DNA of 64,000 nt from JAALLB01 sp017643495 (GTDB lineage: Bacteria > Pseudomonadota > Alphaproteobacteria > Rhizobiales > Rhizobiaceae): NCBI GenBank assembly GCA_965216105.1, contig OZ244147.1, positions 558,001 to 622,000 on the forward strand. Reading direction: 5' to 3'. Below are positions 8,419 through 16,681 of this stretch, in pieces. Made by a program: the position numbers and the translations under genes. The notes beneath the pieces were generated by a model that saw only the letters and a list, made by a program, of their open reading frames with translations, was not told where the DNA came from and searched no databases. Position 1 is the first letter of the stretch. Each line of letters begins with the position of its first letter.

Positions 8419-8865
8419 CTAGAAGTTCGCTGCCAGAATTGCTTCAAGCGCTTCCCGGTCATGTTCACCGAACTCTGCCGGATTGTCGGAATCCACGTCC
8501 AGCACTGCGACCAGATTTCCGTTTTCGAAAACCGGCAGCACAATTTCCGAACGCGTTGAGGATGAGCAGGCGATATGTCCCGGAAACGCCTCGACATCCT
8601 CCACGATTTGTGTTGTTCGGCTTGTGGCGCATGCACCGCAAACGCCTTTGTCAAATGGTATGACGAGACAACCATGGCCGCCCTGATAAGGGCCGATTTT
8701 CAGCAGGCCGGGCTCAACAACGCGGTAAAAGCCAACCCAGTCAAACCCGTCGAGTGTCTGATACAATTCACATGAGATGGTTGCCATCTTTGCAATGATG
8801 TCGGTTTCACCTTCACAAAGGGCGGCAATGGTCCGGGAAACGGTTTTGTAGTCTCGTTCTGTCAT
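8419..8865 (-). CDS. msrC: Free methionine-(R)-sulfoxide reductase (GAF domain)
   Basis: A 148-residue single GAF-domain protein. The three redox cysteines of fRMsr are present at Cys66, Cys76 and Cys100. Their spacing (10 and 24) is the same as Cys84/94/118 of E. coli YebR. Motifs include GVCGAC, HIACSS and SEIVLPVFENGNLVAVLDVDS. The enzyme reduces free L-methionine-R-sulfoxide with thioredoxin in the cytoplasm. It is the second gene of a two-gene unit with aroQ, overlapping it by four bases. A fourth cysteine, Cys79, follows the resolving site. Confidence 0.9.
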   Translation of the reverse strand: MTERDYKTVSRTIAALCEGETDIIAKMATISCELYQTLDGFDWVGFYRVVEPGLLKIGPYQGGHGCLVIPFDKGVCGACATSRTTQIVEDVEAFPGHIACSSSTRSEIVLPVFENGNLVAVLDVDSDNPAEFGEHDREALEAILAANF

Positions 8866-9293
8866 TCCGCACCTATTGCATCGATCGCAGCCAGATAGCC
8901 GGGAATCCCCATGCCGATAAAAACACCTTTTGCGATGTCGCTGATATAGGAATGGTGTCTGAATGGTTCACGTTCATGAACATTGGATATGTGTACCTCA
9001 TAAACGCGTGCATCTACGCCAAGGATGGCATCACGAATTGCAATGGACGTGTGGGTATAGGCTCCGGGATTGATGACGATATGGGAATATACATCTCTTG
9101 ATTGCTGGATAGCATCGACAATTGCTCCCTCATGGTTTGACTGGAACGCAGCCAGGGAGATGCCCATGCCTGCTGCGTGATCCACGCAAAGCTGCTCAAC
9201 ATCTTCAAGGGTCTGGTTGCCATATGTTTCAGGCTCCCGTGTGCCAAGCAGGTTGAGATTGGGGCCGTTTATCAAGAGGATCGATTTCTTCAT
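8862..9293 (-). CDS. aroQ: Type II 3-dehydroquinate dehydratase
   Basis: A 143-residue type II dehydroquinase of the shikimate pathway (3-dehydroquinate to 3-dehydroshikimate). The start is canonical (LLINGPNLNLLGTREPETYG) with catalytic Tyr24. The active-site segments NPGAYTHTSIAIRDA and VHISNVHEREPFRHHSY, with their histidines, are intact. Length is typical for the dodecameric enzyme. It is upstream of and overlaps the fRMsr gene, and is divergent from the muramidase gene. In many alphaproteobacteria aroQ precedes accB/accC; here it does not. Confidence 0.95.
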   Translation of the reverse strand: MKKSILLINGPNLNLLGTREPETYGNQTLEDVEQLCVDHAAGMGISLAAFQSNHEGAIVDAIQQSRDVYSHIVINPGAYTHTSIAIRDAILGVDARVYEVHISNVHEREPFRHHSYISDIAKGVFIGMGIPGYLAAIDAIGAE

Positions 9294-9405
9294 GAGGTCC
9301 GATTATCAGGAAACCGGCAAAGCGGCAATCATCTGCCTGTGATTGAAGACTTATCCCCGCTCCTCCTGTTTCTGCCAGACTGGCCCAGCACAAAACGGAG
9401 CATTC

Positions 9406-10254
9406 ATGTTTGACAAAAAACTCAGGCAGGCCATTGGCGAAATTGCACAGGCGCACGGTGTGGAGCCGGAAGCTCTGATGGCTGTCGTCAAGGTTGAGAG
9501 CAATGCCAGAACCGGTGTACGGATCAATGGCAGGATGGAACCTCTCATACGCTTTGAAGGGCATTATTTTTACCGGGTGTTGCCCCAGCGAAAACGAAAC
9601 CTTGCAGTAACCCGTGGATTGGCAAGTGCGGTTGCTGGCGTAATTCGCAATCCGAAAACACAGACTGGCCGCTGGCGCTTGTTGCGCAAGGCCGAGACAA
9701 TTGATCGTGATGCAGCCCTGCGATCAGTTTCATGGGGAGTCGGGCAGGTAATGGGCGATCATTGGCGCTGGCTTGACTATGCCAGTATTGATGCGCTGGT
9801 AGCCGAGGCAAGGGCCGGGACCGAAGGCCAGATCAGGCTGATGATGCGGTTTGTTGAAAAGGCGGAGCTTCTCGATAAGCTTCGCAAGCATGACTGGACC
9901 GGTTTTGCACGGGCGTATAACGGCCCCGGTTTTGCAAAACATGGCTATGACAGGAAAATGCAGGACGCATATCTGGAGTACAAAAAGAGCTCCGGTTCAG
10001 CAAATTCAAGATACCCGGTTCCCGCAAACCGCATGGCGCATTTGCGTTATGGCAGCTCGGGAAATGACGTTCGGGATTTGCAACGCTCCCTTTCTGCCAT
10101 TGGCTATGCAATGCATTCCGATGGCGATTTTGGAAAAATTACAGAAGACGCATTACGTTCGTTTCAGGTTGCCAATGGGCTGGACAATAACGGGGTGGCC
10201 GGCCCTGAGGTGATGGAAGCCATACATCGCAGATTGCCTCCAATCCCGCTTTGA
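9406..10254 (+). CDS. Endolysin-like N-acetylmuramidase with C-terminal peptidoglycan-binding domain
   Basis: A 282-residue protein. Residues about 1-180 match the N-acetylmuramidase (DUF3380) domain of phage endolysins, with the catalytic Glu expected in RMEPLIRFEGHYFYR, then SWGVGQVMGDHW and FARAYNGPGF. Residues about 200-280 are a peptidoglycan-binding type 1 domain (LRYGSSGNDVRDLQRSLSAIGY). No signal peptide is visible. The ATG at 9406 is preferred over one 21 codons upstream because family homology begins there. No holin, spanin or other phage gene is nearby. It may be a domesticated phage lysin or act on the cell's own wall. Confidence 0.85.
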   Translation: MFDKKLRQAIGEIAQAHGVEPEALMAVVKVESNARTGVRINGRMEPLIRFEGHYFYRVLPQRKRNLAVTRGLASAVAGVIRNPKTQTGRWRLLRKAETIDRDAALRSVSWGVGQVMGDHWRWLDYASIDALVAEARAGTEGQIRLMMRFVEKAELLDKLRKHDWTGFARAYNGPGFAKHGYDRKMQDAYLEYKKSSGSANSRYPVPANRMAHLRYGSSGNDVRDLQRSLSAIGYAMHSDGDFGKITEDALRSFQVANGLDNNGVAGPEVMEAIHRRLPPIPL

Positions 10255-10277
10255 CCAGTTTCAAACAAACCGCCTTG

Positions 10278-11747
10278 TCAATCCAGTGGTGCGCAACGAA
10301 TACCATACCGGGTTGCAATCCGGTCGAGGGTTTTCCTGCTGCGTTCAAGGTAACGTTTCCGGTTCAATCTTATATCGATCAAGTCAAGCAGGCGGCGTTC
10401 CTTCGGGAACCAGCGATCGAGGTCCATGCCGCATCGGAGCACAAGTTGAAAAGGCAGTAGTTCGAGCAGCAGGATGCTGTTGTGGAAGGAATGAACCATA
10501 GAGGCAATGTGCCATGCAGTCGGAGCCTTGTGTTTCAGGGACTGAATATCCAGTTCATACAGGCCCGAACCTTTCAACCGGCCCAGGAAAAACAGGTGCG
10601 ACAGAAAATAGGAAGATGCGGATGAAAGAAACTGGATTGCAGAGCGTGGTGTAATACTCAGGATCGTGCCGTGCTCAGAGAGAAAGGGCCGGTAAGGCAT
10701 CTGCCCGTTCAGCAAGTGTCCTGTACAATTGATGATGATACTGTCGCGAGGTATGCTGATTTTCTCACCACTGCGCAGAACCATTTCAGGCCCTGATGGC
10801 GTATCGATAATGTCTTCAAGATAATCCTCATATGTTGAGGTAATCCGTTCTTCAATCAGGCTCTTTTCTTCTTCAGACAGAAAAGCAAAAACAAACTGTT
10901 TGCCTCTGCCGGTTTCGATCGCAAATTTCTTGCGGAAGTATTTGAACGCTTCCTTCTCGTTGTTTCCGTTATAATGCATTGTGATTTTGCGAAATGTGCG
11001 CAGGAAGGTCGTGCCAAAGATCCATCGTTTGCGGCCTTTGGGTGCGAACAGCTTGCGGTTGAAAAATGAGGTGCCCCGGCCACTTATGAGCGTGACCGGA
11101 TTTTCAAGCTTCCTGCCGGACAGTTCGCAAATGGCATCCATTGCTGTCTTGCCGCCACCTGCAATGACTATGGGTGTTTCGGGGGGCGCTTTATCGACTG
11201 CTTCAAGAAAATGTTCCGGTGTTGTGGACATGACCGATGAGGAAGCGACTTTCAGCGGTGTCAGTGGCCGGACATCAAATCCCGATGCAAGGATTGCACG
11301 GTCTGCAACAGCAAATACGCTTTCCCCTTGTCCGTTTGCAGGTCTGTATTCAACTGCTACTCTCGGTGTGCCTTCGGGTAGTTCCTCTTCCAGCCGGACA
11401 AGCTCGTTTCCATACCGGATATCGAGATCGATTTCGCGGCTGATGATTTTGAGGCAGTTCGCCAGATGGTTTGTAACTTCTGTTTTGTTCGCAAGATATT
11501 CAGGGGGCTTGTTCCAGTTCGTGTCCCAGTGCCACTGGATATGGCCGACCGTGAACATCGGATGGGGCTGATGCAGCCGGACATGGTCATAAACCGAATT
11601 CCACATGCCGCCACATTGCTCATTCCGGTCAATCACCAAGACCTTCGCTCCTGACGGCAGATATTCCCTTGCCACGAACAGGGCGTTCAGTCCGGCTATT
11701 CCGGTTCCGATGACGCACAGATCATAAATTTTGGCAGGTTGTTTCAT
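10278..11747 (-). CDS. Flavin-dependent monooxygenase-like NAD(P)/FAD oxidoreductase
   Basis: A 489-residue FAD enzyme of the flavin-containing monooxygenase type. The N-terminal FAD site reads DLCVIGTGIAGLNALFVA, followed by GGMWNSVYDHVRLHQP, and a second Rossmann loop (IVIAGGGKTAMDA) lies near residue 190. It may oxygenate a soft nucleophile (N or S) or a ketone. The Baeyer-Villiger/FMO fingerprint FxGxxxHxxx(Y/F)P is not evident by eye, so the exact class is open. The C-terminal 100 residues are rich in hydrophobic and basic residues. It lies in line with the aminotransferase gene upstream (32-base gap), and the pair may be co-transcribed. The substrate is unknown. Confidence 0.75.
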   Translation of the reverse strand: MKQPAKIYDLCVIGTGIAGLNALFVAREYLPSGAKVLVIDRNEQCGGMWNSVYDHVRLHQPHPMFTVGHIQWHWDTNWNKPPEYLANKTEVTNHLANCLKIISREIDLDIRYGNELVRLEEELPEGTPRVAVEYRPANGQGESVFAVADRAILASGFDVRPLTPLKVASSSVMSTTPEHFLEAVDKAPPETPIVIAGGGKTAMDAICELSGRKLENPVTLISGRGTSFFNRKLFAPKGRKRWIFGTTFLRTFRKITMHYNGNNEKEAFKYFRKKFAIETGRGKQFVFAFLSEEEKSLIEERITSTYEDYLEDIIDTPSGPEMVLRSGEKISIPRDSIIINCTGHLLNGQMPYRPFLSEHGTILSITPRSAIQFLSSASSYFLSHLFFLGRLKGSGLYELDIQSLKHKAPTAWHIASMVHSFHNSILLLELLPFQLVLRCGMDLDRWFPKERRLLDLIDIRLNRKRYLERSRKTLDRIATRYGIRCAPLD

Positions 11748-11779
11748 GGGCCGTTCCTGCTACCGGTGAAGCCTGTTTT

Positions 11780-12949
11780 CTAGGTTCCCAGAAATTCCCC
11801 GATACGCTTGATCGCCTGTTCGATATTATCTTCAGAATTTGCGTATGAAAGGCGAATATAACCTTCACCCAGAATTCCGAAGTCCGGTCCGCCAATGGTG
11901 GCAACACCAGCTTCTTCGAGCAGGGCAGATGCCAGTTTCTTGGATTTCCAGCCTGTACCCGATATGTTTGGAAAGGCATAAAATGCACCCTTGGGCGTGG
12001 CGCAACTGACATTGGGCAGCGCGTTCATTTTTTCAACAACCAGTTTCCTGCGCGTATCAAAAGCGCTCATCATGTCGGCAACTGCATCCTGGGGGCCGTC
12101 TATGGCCGCAATTCCAGCCATCTGTGCAGGTGCGTTGACGCAAGACCAGGCATTTACCGCAAGTTTCCTGACCTTGTCATAAAGCGGATCCGGCCAGACT
12201 GACCAGCCCATGCGCCATCCGGTCATTGCCCAGGTCTTTGACCATCCGTTTAGCACGATGAGCCGGTTCCTGATCTCCGGATAATTGAGAAGTGACTGGT
12301 GTCTCTCACCGTCATAGGTCATGACGTCATAAATCTCGTCCGAGAGAATGGCCACATCAGGCCACTTTTCCAGCCCGGCAACCAGCTTGTCTATTTCTGA
12401 TTTGGGGGTGACACCGCCACACGGGTTGGCGGGTGAGTTAATGATCAGCAATCTCGTGTTTTCGTTAATCAGGGACAGGGTTTCGTCTGCGGAAAATGCA
12501 AAGCCGTTTTCTTCGCGTATGGGCACGGGGACCGGTTCGGCGCCTGTAAACTCGATCATGGAGCGGTAGATCGGAAAACCCGGATCGGGATAAAGTATTT
12601 CGGCACCCGGTTCGCCAAACATGAGAATGGCTGCATACATGGTTACCTTGCCGCCCGGCATTATCATGATGTTTTCCGGGGAAATTTCCTGTCCTGTCGT
12701 GGTTAGCATGCGCCGGCTTACAGCTTCACGGCACGCCAGGGTCCCGGTCGCCGGTGTGTAACCGTGATGACCGTCGCGCAAGGCCTTGATCGCTGCCTCC
12801 ACGATGTGTTCGGGTGTCTGGAAGTCAGGCTGGCCAATTCCGAGATTGATAATATCCTTGCCTTGCGAGGCCAGTGTGGTGGCGCGTGCAAGCACTGCAA
12901 AGGCGTTTTCCTCACCTATCCGGTCGAAGCCCGGTATTGTTTTCAACAT
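11780..12949 (-). CDS. PLP-dependent class I/II aminotransferase
   Basis: A 389-residue fold-type I aminotransferase of the aspartate-aminotransferase superfamily. Diagnostic parts are the N-terminal IINLGIGQPDFQTPEHI, NSPANPCGGV in the middle, the PLP-binding Lys in NGWSKTWAMTGWRMGW, and the substrate Arg region GEGYIRLSYANSEDNI near the C terminus. It probably transfers amino groups between an amino acid and 2-oxoglutarate or pyruvate. Close relatives include broad-specificity aspartate, alanine and aromatic aminotransferases, and the substrate cannot be fixed by eye. It precedes the flavin monooxygenase on the same strand. Confidence 0.88.
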   Translation of the reverse strand: MLKTIPGFDRIGEENAFAVLARATTLASQGKDIINLGIGQPDFQTPEHIVEAAIKALRDGHHGYTPATGTLACREAVSRRMLTTTGQEISPENIMIMPGGKVTMYAAILMFGEPGAEILYPDPGFPIYRSMIEFTGAEPVPVPIREENGFAFSADETLSLINENTRLLIINSPANPCGGVTPKSEIDKLVAGLEKWPDVAILSDEIYDVMTYDGERHQSLLNYPEIRNRLIVLNGWSKTWAMTGWRMGWSVWPDPLYDKVRKLAVNAWSCVNAPAQMAGIAAIDGPQDAVADMMSAFDTRRKLVVEKMNALPNVSCATPKGAFYAFPNISGTGWKSKKLASALLEEAGVATIGGPDFGILGEGYIRLSYANSEDNIEQAIKRIGEFLGT

Positions 12950-13050
12950 TGCCTTGTTCCTGCGAGTCTGGTTTTCTCAACATTGGCAGGATCAGTGATA
13001 TCGCTGCCCGAAGCTGGTTAAAGAACACGAATTACGGTAGATGAAAAGCC

Positions 13051-13734
13051 ATGAAAGATCTCTCCAACTGGCAGGGCTGCGATCGCCCCCACCGAAAGGT
13101 GATGGACGGAGTGTATGTCCGACTTGAACCGCTTGAAATTGAAGCCCATGGAGACGGTCTTTTTGAAGCCGCCACAGCTGGCGATGCAGATGGCCGTTTT
13201 CGCTGGTTGCCGGAAAACACGCCACAATCACGCATTGAATTTCAGGGATGGCTGGAACGTGTCCAGAAATCTGAAGATCCGATGTATTTTGCTGTCATAG
13301 AAAAGAAAAGTGGCAAGGTCGCAGGACGCCAGACGATGATGCGGATGGATCCGGCCAACGGGGTGGCGGAAATCGGTCATATACACTGGGGACCGCTTAT
13401 CCAGCAAACGCCGGCATCAACGGAGGCATTTTACCTGTTTGCCGCTCATTTGTTCGATGAATTGGGCTATCGGCGGTTTGAATGGAAATGCAACAACCGC
13501 AATGAAGCTTCCAAGGATGCAGCCCTTCGTTACGGCATGATGCCGGAAGGCGTATTCAGGCAAGCCGGTGTGGTGAAAGGTGAAAACAGGGACACCGCAT
13601 GGTTTTCCCTGCTTGACCATGAATGGACCAAAGCCGGACGTGCCATGAAGCTGTGGCTTGATCCCTCGAATTTTGATGCCAATGGAAAGCAGAAAAAGCG
13701 GCTGGAAGACATCAGAAGGGGACTTGTGGCATGA
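13051..13734 (+). CDS. GNAT acetyltransferase, RimJ/RimL type
   Basis: A 227-residue GNAT protein of the RimJ/RimL group that acetylates amino groups of proteins or small molecules. Visible are the N-terminal HRKVMDGVYVRLEPLEIEAH, the core strand GVAEIGHIHWGPLIQQTPAS and the C-terminal acetyl-CoA region RRFEWKCNNRNEASKDAALR, which is a hallmark of this group. Its stop overlaps the start of the creatininase-family gene by four bases, so the two are translationally coupled. A joint function is possible but unknown. Confidence 0.82.
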   Translation: MKDLSNWQGCDRPHRKVMDGVYVRLEPLEIEAHGDGLFEAATAGDADGRFRWLPENTPQSRIEFQGWLERVQKSEDPMYFAVIEKKSGKVAGRQTMMRMDPANGVAEIGHIHWGPLIQQTPASTEAFYLFAAHLFDELGYRRFEWKCNNRNEASKDAALRYGMMPEGVFRQAGVVKGENRDTAWFSLLDHEWTKAGRAMKLWLDPSNFDANGKQKKRLEDIRRGLVA

Positions 13735-14525
13735 CATTGCCACTTCGTGATTTCACGAAAATGGAACCTGACATGCTGGAGGCGGCAGATACTTCCGGCT
13801 GGATAGCGATACTGCCTTTGGGAGCGCATGAGCAACACGGCCCCCATCTTCCTTTTGATACTGATACAGTGATTGCGAGAGGAATTGCGTCGCGGCTTGC
13901 CCAGCGCCTGCCGGATACACTTCCGGCAACATTCCTGCCGGTTGAGCCGGTTGGCTATTCCCCTGAACACATGGATTTTGAAGGGAGCCGGAGCCTGAGT
14001 TTTCAGGAAGCAATCGAACGATGGATTGCAATCGGTGAACATGTTTCGGATCTGGGAATCAGGAAATTGCTGTTGCTGAATGCCCATGGCGGCAATTCAC
14101 CACTGATGACCATTGTAGCAACCGAATTACGGGTTCGTTTCAACATGTTTTGTGTTGCTACGAGCTGGACGCGATTCATCATTCCCGGCGATGTTGTTTC
14201 CCACAGGGAGAAGTCGTTCGGCATTCATGGTGGCGATATTGAAACTTCGGTCATGCTGGCGCTGGCCCCTGACGCGGTAAGCATGGAAAATGCTGCCGAA
14301 TTTCCGAATTTTCAGGAAAAACTGGCTATCGAGTACCATCACCTGAGAGCGTATGGCCCACATGCGTTTGGGTGGAAAATACAGGATTTGAGCCCGGACG
14401 GGGTGACCGGGAATGCGGCTCTTGCGACCGCTGCCAAGGGTGAGGCACTGATTGCCCAGTCTGTACACGGGCTTTGCGAACTGCTTGCTGAAATGGACAG
14501 GTTTGAGTTGGCGTCACTGAATTAG
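13731..14525 (+). CDS. Creatininase-family amidohydrolase
   Basis: A 264-residue creatininase-fold protein. The metal ligands of Pseudomonas creatininase fall at the same positions here: Glu34, His36 and Asp45 in LGAHEQHGPHLPFDTDTV. The second ligand region HGGDIETSVM is also present, as is NAHGGNSPLM. Family members hydrolyse cyclic amides or peptides (creatinine, formamidopyrimidine, the mycofactocin peptide). Creatinine-to-creatine conversion would feed sarcosine oxidase 3 kb away, but no creatinase gene is in the window, so that link is speculative. It is coupled to the upstream GNAT gene. Confidence 0.85.
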   Translation: MTLPLRDFTKMEPDMLEAADTSGWIAILPLGAHEQHGPHLPFDTDTVIARGIASRLAQRLPDTLPATFLPVEPVGYSPEHMDFEGSRSLSFQEAIERWIAIGEHVSDLGIRKLLLLNAHGGNSPLMTIVATELRVRFNMFCVATSWTRFIIPGDVVSHREKSFGIHGGDIETSVMLALAPDAVSMENAAEFPNFQEKLAIEYHHLRAYGPHAFGWKIQDLSPDGVTGNAALATAAKGEALIAQSVHGLCELLAEMDRFELASLN

Positions 14526-14533
14526 GGTAGTGG

Positions 14534-15493
14534 CTACTGGCTCGCGTGGCCTGTGCCTTCTGCTATTTCATGAATGGCGGCAACGACTTTGTCGCGGGCA
14601 ACATAGTCCGGTTTGTGGCCAACCCCGTCGAGAACTTCCAGCCGAGCTCCGGGTACATCTTTTGCCAGGCCGTTGACGGAATGTATGTCCAGGCTGACGA
14701 TGTCATCCCGGTTGCCGTGAAAGATGTAGGTAGGCGCGGTGATTTCGCTGTAGCGGTTGTGAAATGCTTCGACATGTGCCTCCACCTTTGAAACATCCCG
14801 TGCATTGGCCAGAAACGAGGCTGGTCGCAGGGCAAGCCGCGTACCCGAAACCCTCTCATAATCATCGGGCAAAGGGTCTGGTGCAAAAACACGTTCAATC
14901 GCGCCTGAATAGATGTAGCTGCCGGCAGGGACAGCAAGCAGATTTGTAAACAGCCAGCCAATGACCGGTATGGAAGCAACATCATAATGCCAGTCGACGC
15001 CTGTTCCCCACGGATAGGCAACCGGTGCCAGCAAAACGAGGCCTGCGGTTTTCTCGGGGTAAAGGACACCAAAGGCTGCAGCTACAACCCCGCCAAAGGA
15101 ATGGCCTGAAATTACGGCTTTTTCTATTCCCAGTTCATCCATCAACAGTGCCACAGATTTTGCCTGTTCCTTCGGATCGTGTGATCCGGGAAAGCTTTCG
15201 CTGTAGCCCTGTCCCGGACGGTCGGGGAAAACCAGGCGAAACTCGTTTTCCAGCATGGGGCGATATACATGCATCTGGTCGCGAAGGTTTCCGCTGGCCC
15301 CGTGCAGAAAAATCACGGCAGGCTTGCTGCTGTCTGCAACTGCTCCCGTGTCCACAAAATGAAGCCTGGCATTGTTTGCCTTCACATATTCGCCGATTGG
15401 CGGGAATTTCTGCTCAATCCGGTATGAGATCACGTAACTGGTTAACCAGAGCCCGCTGAACAGGATTAACAGGAGAAGTAACAGGATTTTCAA
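14534..15493 (-). CDS. Alpha/beta hydrolase with N-terminal membrane anchor
   Basis: A 319-residue alpha/beta hydrolase. It begins with a hydrophobic segment (LLLLLLILFSGLWLTSYVIS, about 3-23), probably a signal anchor that places the catalytic domain outside the inner membrane. The oxyanion strand AVIFLHGASGN and the nucleophile elbow ISGHSFGGVVAA are clear. Asp is expected in HGNRDDIVSL and His in GVGHKPD near the C terminus. It could be an esterase, lipase or epoxide-hydrolase-like enzyme; the substrate is unknown. It is convergent with the creatininase gene and 15 bases downstream of the TPR gene. Confidence 0.82.
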   Translation of the reverse strand: MKILLLLLLILFSGLWLTSYVISYRIEQKFPPIGEYVKANNARLHFVDTGAVADSSKPAVIFLHGASGNLRDQMHVYRPMLENEFRLVFPDRPGQGYSESFPGSHDPKEQAKSVALLMDELGIEKAVISGHSFGGVVAAAFGVLYPEKTAGLVLLAPVAYPWGTGVDWHYDVASIPVIGWLFTNLLAVPAGSYIYSGAIERVFAPDPLPDDYERVSGTRLALRPASFLANARDVSKVEAHVEAFHNRYSEITAPTYIFHGNRDDIVSLDIHSVNGLAKDVPGARLEVLDGVGHKPDYVARDKVVAAIHEIAEGTGHASQ

Positions 15494-15508
15494 GATGGGA
15501 GTCCGATG

Positions 15509-16174
15509 TCAGGTGCGCTGTCCGGCAAGTTTTTCCTCAAGCTTGATTACAGCTTTCTGCGCAGATTCGTTGGCCGGATAGATTTCCAGTACGCGGTACC
15601 AGGCTTCAAGTGCATCCCTGTCACGTTCAAACCGCTGCAGGATGGCTGCAAGGCCGGAAAGGGCGCCAAAGTGGCGTGGTTCGAGTGCCAGTGTTCTTTC
15701 AATGTCTGCCAGTGAACGGCTGAGATCTGACATGACATAATGGAGTGTGGCGCGCCTGTTCCAGCCTTCGGCATAGTCGGGCGCCAGTGTCACAACCTGG
15801 TCAAGCAGGTCCATCGCCCTTGAACTTTTCTTCTCTTTCATGGCGCGGGCTGCCCAGAACATCAGAAGATCAATGCTTTTGGAACCGGAATCTGCCCATT
15901 CCCTCCAGATCATGCCGGCTGTTGCCTGGGCACTTTGGGGTCTCGGGTCCTTGCGCAATTTTTCGAAAAGCCGGTCAATTGTATCACCGGTTTCAATTAC
16001 GCTGTTGTTTTCGGGTGGGAGGATTGGTTGCTCGACAGCGTCTTCACCTAGCGGTGTATCAGGTGTCTCGGCTTCCGGCGGTTCCTGTGCGAATGCCCGC
16101 ATGCTGTCAGGCGCATGGGTTACAGCAAGCCATGCGGACATCATTATTGCAAAAAGGCGCACAGAAAATGACAT
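15509..16174 (-). CDS. Exported TPR-repeat protein
   Basis: A 221-residue protein with an N-terminal signal-like segment (LFAIMMSAWLAVTHA) and an acidic, proline-rich linker (about 30-65). At least two or three tetratricopeptide repeats follow between about 100 and 210 (AEGWNRRATLHYVMSDLSRS, EPRHFGALSGLAAILQRFER). TPRs are protein-interaction scaffolds. The protein is probably periplasmic or attached to the outer face of the membrane. It lies on the same strand as the anchored hydrolase, 15 bases upstream, so they may form a pair. Confidence 0.78.
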   Translation of the reverse strand: MSFSVRLFAIMMSAWLAVTHAPDSMRAFAQEPPEAETPDTPLGEDAVEQPILPPENNSVIETGDTIDRLFEKLRKDPRPQSAQATAGMIWREWADSGSKSIDLLMFWAARAMKEKKSSRAMDLLDQVVTLAPDYAEGWNRRATLHYVMSDLSRSLADIERTLALEPRHFGALSGLAAILQRFERDRDALEAWYRVLEIYPANESAQKAVIKLEEKLAGQRT

Positions 16175-16281
16175 ACAGGAAAGCTAGCGCAGCTTCCCTG
16201 ATTTTCAAAGTGCGTTCTGGGATCGATTACAAATGTTTGATGACGGGGTCATGTTTGATGCTGCCCGTCTGGCGAGGGCAA

Positions 16282-16407
16282 TCAGCCCTGACGTGCCTTG
16301 AAGCGCGGGTTTTGCTTGTTGATCACATAAACACGGCCACGACGGCGTACTACACGGTTTGCGCGGTGACGTCCCTTCAGGGACTTGAGCGAGTTCTTGA
16401 TTTTCAT
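16282..16407 (-). CDS. rpmJ: 50S ribosomal protein L36, cysteine-free (YkgO) type
   Basis: A 41-codon gene whose product starts MKIKNSLKSLKGRHRANRVV and ends in KQNPRFKARQG. It is a large-subunit ribosomal protein. It lacks the Cys-Cys-Cys-His zinc ligands of the canonical L36, so it belongs to the zinc-independent C-minus form that alphaproteobacteria commonly use as their only L36. It stands alone, divergent from soxB, as is usual for this gene in the class. Confidence 0.93.
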   Translation of the reverse strand: MKIKNSLKSLKGRHRANRVVRRRGRVYVINKQNPRFKARQG

Positions 16408-16561
16408 GGTACTATTTCCGTACGTTGAGGTTACGAACCTTCTTTTGCGGGTTCTTCCAATAATAAAGCGCGCTCGACGGCGCGCATTTCACGGGTGGTT
16501 ATATGGTTTTCCGGGTCAATGTCAAGAATTTCCCCGGTTGAGATGCCGGTTTGTTTCTTTC

Positions 16562-16599
16562 GTCGCGAATTGCATCATGAGGGTCGCAATAAGTCGCAA
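16562..16599. promoter_or_regulatory. Three helically phased GTCGCRA repeats upstream of soxB
   Basis: GTCGCGA (16562-16568), GTCGCAA (16583-16589) and GTCGCAA (16593-16599) are direct repeats whose starts are 21 and 10 bases apart. All three would lie on one face of the helix, about 85-120 bases before the soxB start. This suggests half-sites for an AraC/GlxA-type activator such as the sarcosine- or betaine-responsive regulators known in Pseudomonas. No such regulator is adjacent. The assignment is by eye only. Confidence 0.4.
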
Positions 16600-16681
16600 A
16601 CGAATTTGAAGAACGGAATTTATTGCCGGAACCAAATACGGTATGTGATTGCCAGCAGTTGAAGCCGTCAGGAATAATCAG

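Noticed and set aside
9294..10277. Prophage around the muramidase gene
   Set aside because: Neighbours on both sides are ordinary chromosomal genes, and no integrase, capsid or holin gene is seen.
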